Source of the DNA: an uncultured Flavobacteriales bacterium
Lineage (GTDB): Bacteria; Bacteroidota; Bacteroidia; Flavobacteriales_D; Crocinitomicaceae
DNA: 5,602 nt
Assembly (NCBI GenBank): GCA_903899795.1
Contig: CAIUKX010000307.1
Coordinates: 1 to 5,602, forward strand
Direction: 5' to 3'
Under the pieces are notes generated by a model, which was not told the origin of the DNA, made no database searches, and was given only the letters and a program-made list of their open reading frames with translations. This document shows, piece by piece, positions 5,359 through 5,602 of this stretch (position 1 is its first letter; each line of letters starts with the position of its first letter). Made by a program: the position numbers and the translations under genes.

Positions 5359-5602
5359 TCAATCCACTGATGGATCAAATTGTTGAAACGGATTAAAACG
5401 ATTGATGGTACTTACTTCTTTTAGTCGTTGGTTTTCAACTCGGATCACTCTTCCCGGATATTTTTCAACCATGGTCATATCATGAGTTGCCATCAAAACG
5501 GCTGATTTTTCTTCTTTCGCGACAGCAATTAGTAATCGCATAATTTCTTCCGAAGTTTCAGGATCAAGATTTCCGGTAGGCTCATCAGCAAGGATCAGTG
5601 AA
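5359..5602 (-). CDS. ftsE: FtsE-type ABC transporter ATP-binding protein (partial, N-terminus off the right edge)
   Basis: The frame is open from the right edge to the TGA at 5361-5359 and gives the last 80 residues. Visible residues 2-13 contain the Walker B motif and D-loop (LILADEPTGNLD), with catalytic E7. The switch histidine is H40 in LMATHD. The segment RVIRVENQRLKEV is the usual closing strand. The Walker A and signature motifs lie outside the window. ATHD rather than VTHD, and the overall pattern, favour FtsE, the cytoplasmic ATPase that works with the membrane protein FtsX to control peptidoglycan hydrolysis during division. A LolD- or MacB-like ATPase cannot be excluded from this fragment. 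The last 17 or so residues form a polar, aromatic tail (INRFNPFQQFDPSVD) beyond the ATPase fold. An internal ATG at 5541 opens a shorter reading frame but is not the true start, because Walker B lies upstream of it. It is convergent with the Lrp/AsnC gene and probably belongs to a separate unit. Confidence 0.82.
   Translation of the reverse strand, partial: SLILADEPTGNLDPETSEEIMRLLIAVAKEEKSAVLMATHDMTMVEKYPGRVIRVENQRLKEVSTINRFNPFQQFDPSVD

Noticed and set aside
5359..5541. A 60-residue gene starting at the ATG at 5541.
   Set aside because: The frame stays open to the window edge and the Walker B motif lies upstream of that ATG, so this is the internal part of a truncated FtsE-type gene.
1..5602. 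A defence system, CRISPR array, insertion sequence, prophage, tRNA or riboswitch.
   Set aside because: No repeat-spacer pattern, transposase, terminal inverted repeats flanking a gene, tRNA fold or recognisable aptamer was seen. Nearly all of the window is metabolic or housekeeping coding sequence.

Overview
The window looks like chromosomal DNA from an AT-rich Bacteroidota species, probably Flavobacteriales; a Crocinitomicaceae/Fluviicola-like origin is only a guess. Three pieces of sequence point there. The promoter candidates match the Bacteroidota -7 consensus TAnnTTTG. Most starts lack a good Shine-Dalgarno sequence. Serine synthesis uses a phosphatase-dehydrogenase fusion. I see no mobile elements, RNA genes, CRISPR arrays or phage genes, and nothing that suggests transfer.

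Layout from left to right: (1) 1-1788, minus strand, the first 596 residues of a large FAD plus Fe-S oxidoreductase of the YdiJ / D-2-hydroxyglutarate dehydrogenase type, cut by the left edge. (2) 1791-3683, minus strand, a 630-residue fusion of a SerB-like HAD phosphatase to an E. coli-type D-3-phosphoglycerate dehydrogenase (SerA) with a serine-binding ACT domain; its stop is 2 bases from the oxidase start. (3) 3684-3828, a 145-base spacer with a promoter candidate and a long inverted repeat. (4) 3829-4644, minus strand, a DUF1338 protein related to HglS (2-oxoadipate dioxygenase/decarboxylase). (5) 4645-4829, a divergent regulatory region with two interleaved promoter candidates. (6) 4830-5291, plus strand, an Lrp/AsnC-family regulator. 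(7) 5292-5358, a short convergent spacer with a hairpin. (8) 5359-5602, minus strand, the C-terminal end of an FtsE-type ABC ATPase, cut by the right edge.

The most notable point is metabolic. The three minus-strand enzymes all touch one metabolite, D-2-hydroxyglutarate (D-2-HG). Characterised DUF1338/HglS makes D-2-HG from 2-oxoadipate at the end of a lysine/2-aminoadipate route. SerA is known to make D-2-HG from 2-oxoglutarate as a side reaction that helps pull phosphoglycerate oxidation forward. YdiJ-type FAD/Fe-S enzymes oxidise D-2-HG back to 2-oxoglutarate. An amino-acid-responsive-type (Lrp/AsnC) regulator is divergently transcribed beside them. I infer a D-2-HG production and recycling locus joining serine synthesis and lysine/2-aminoadipate breakdown to 2-oxoglutarate. 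Each enzyme family is recognisable from sequence, but the joint function is a hypothesis.
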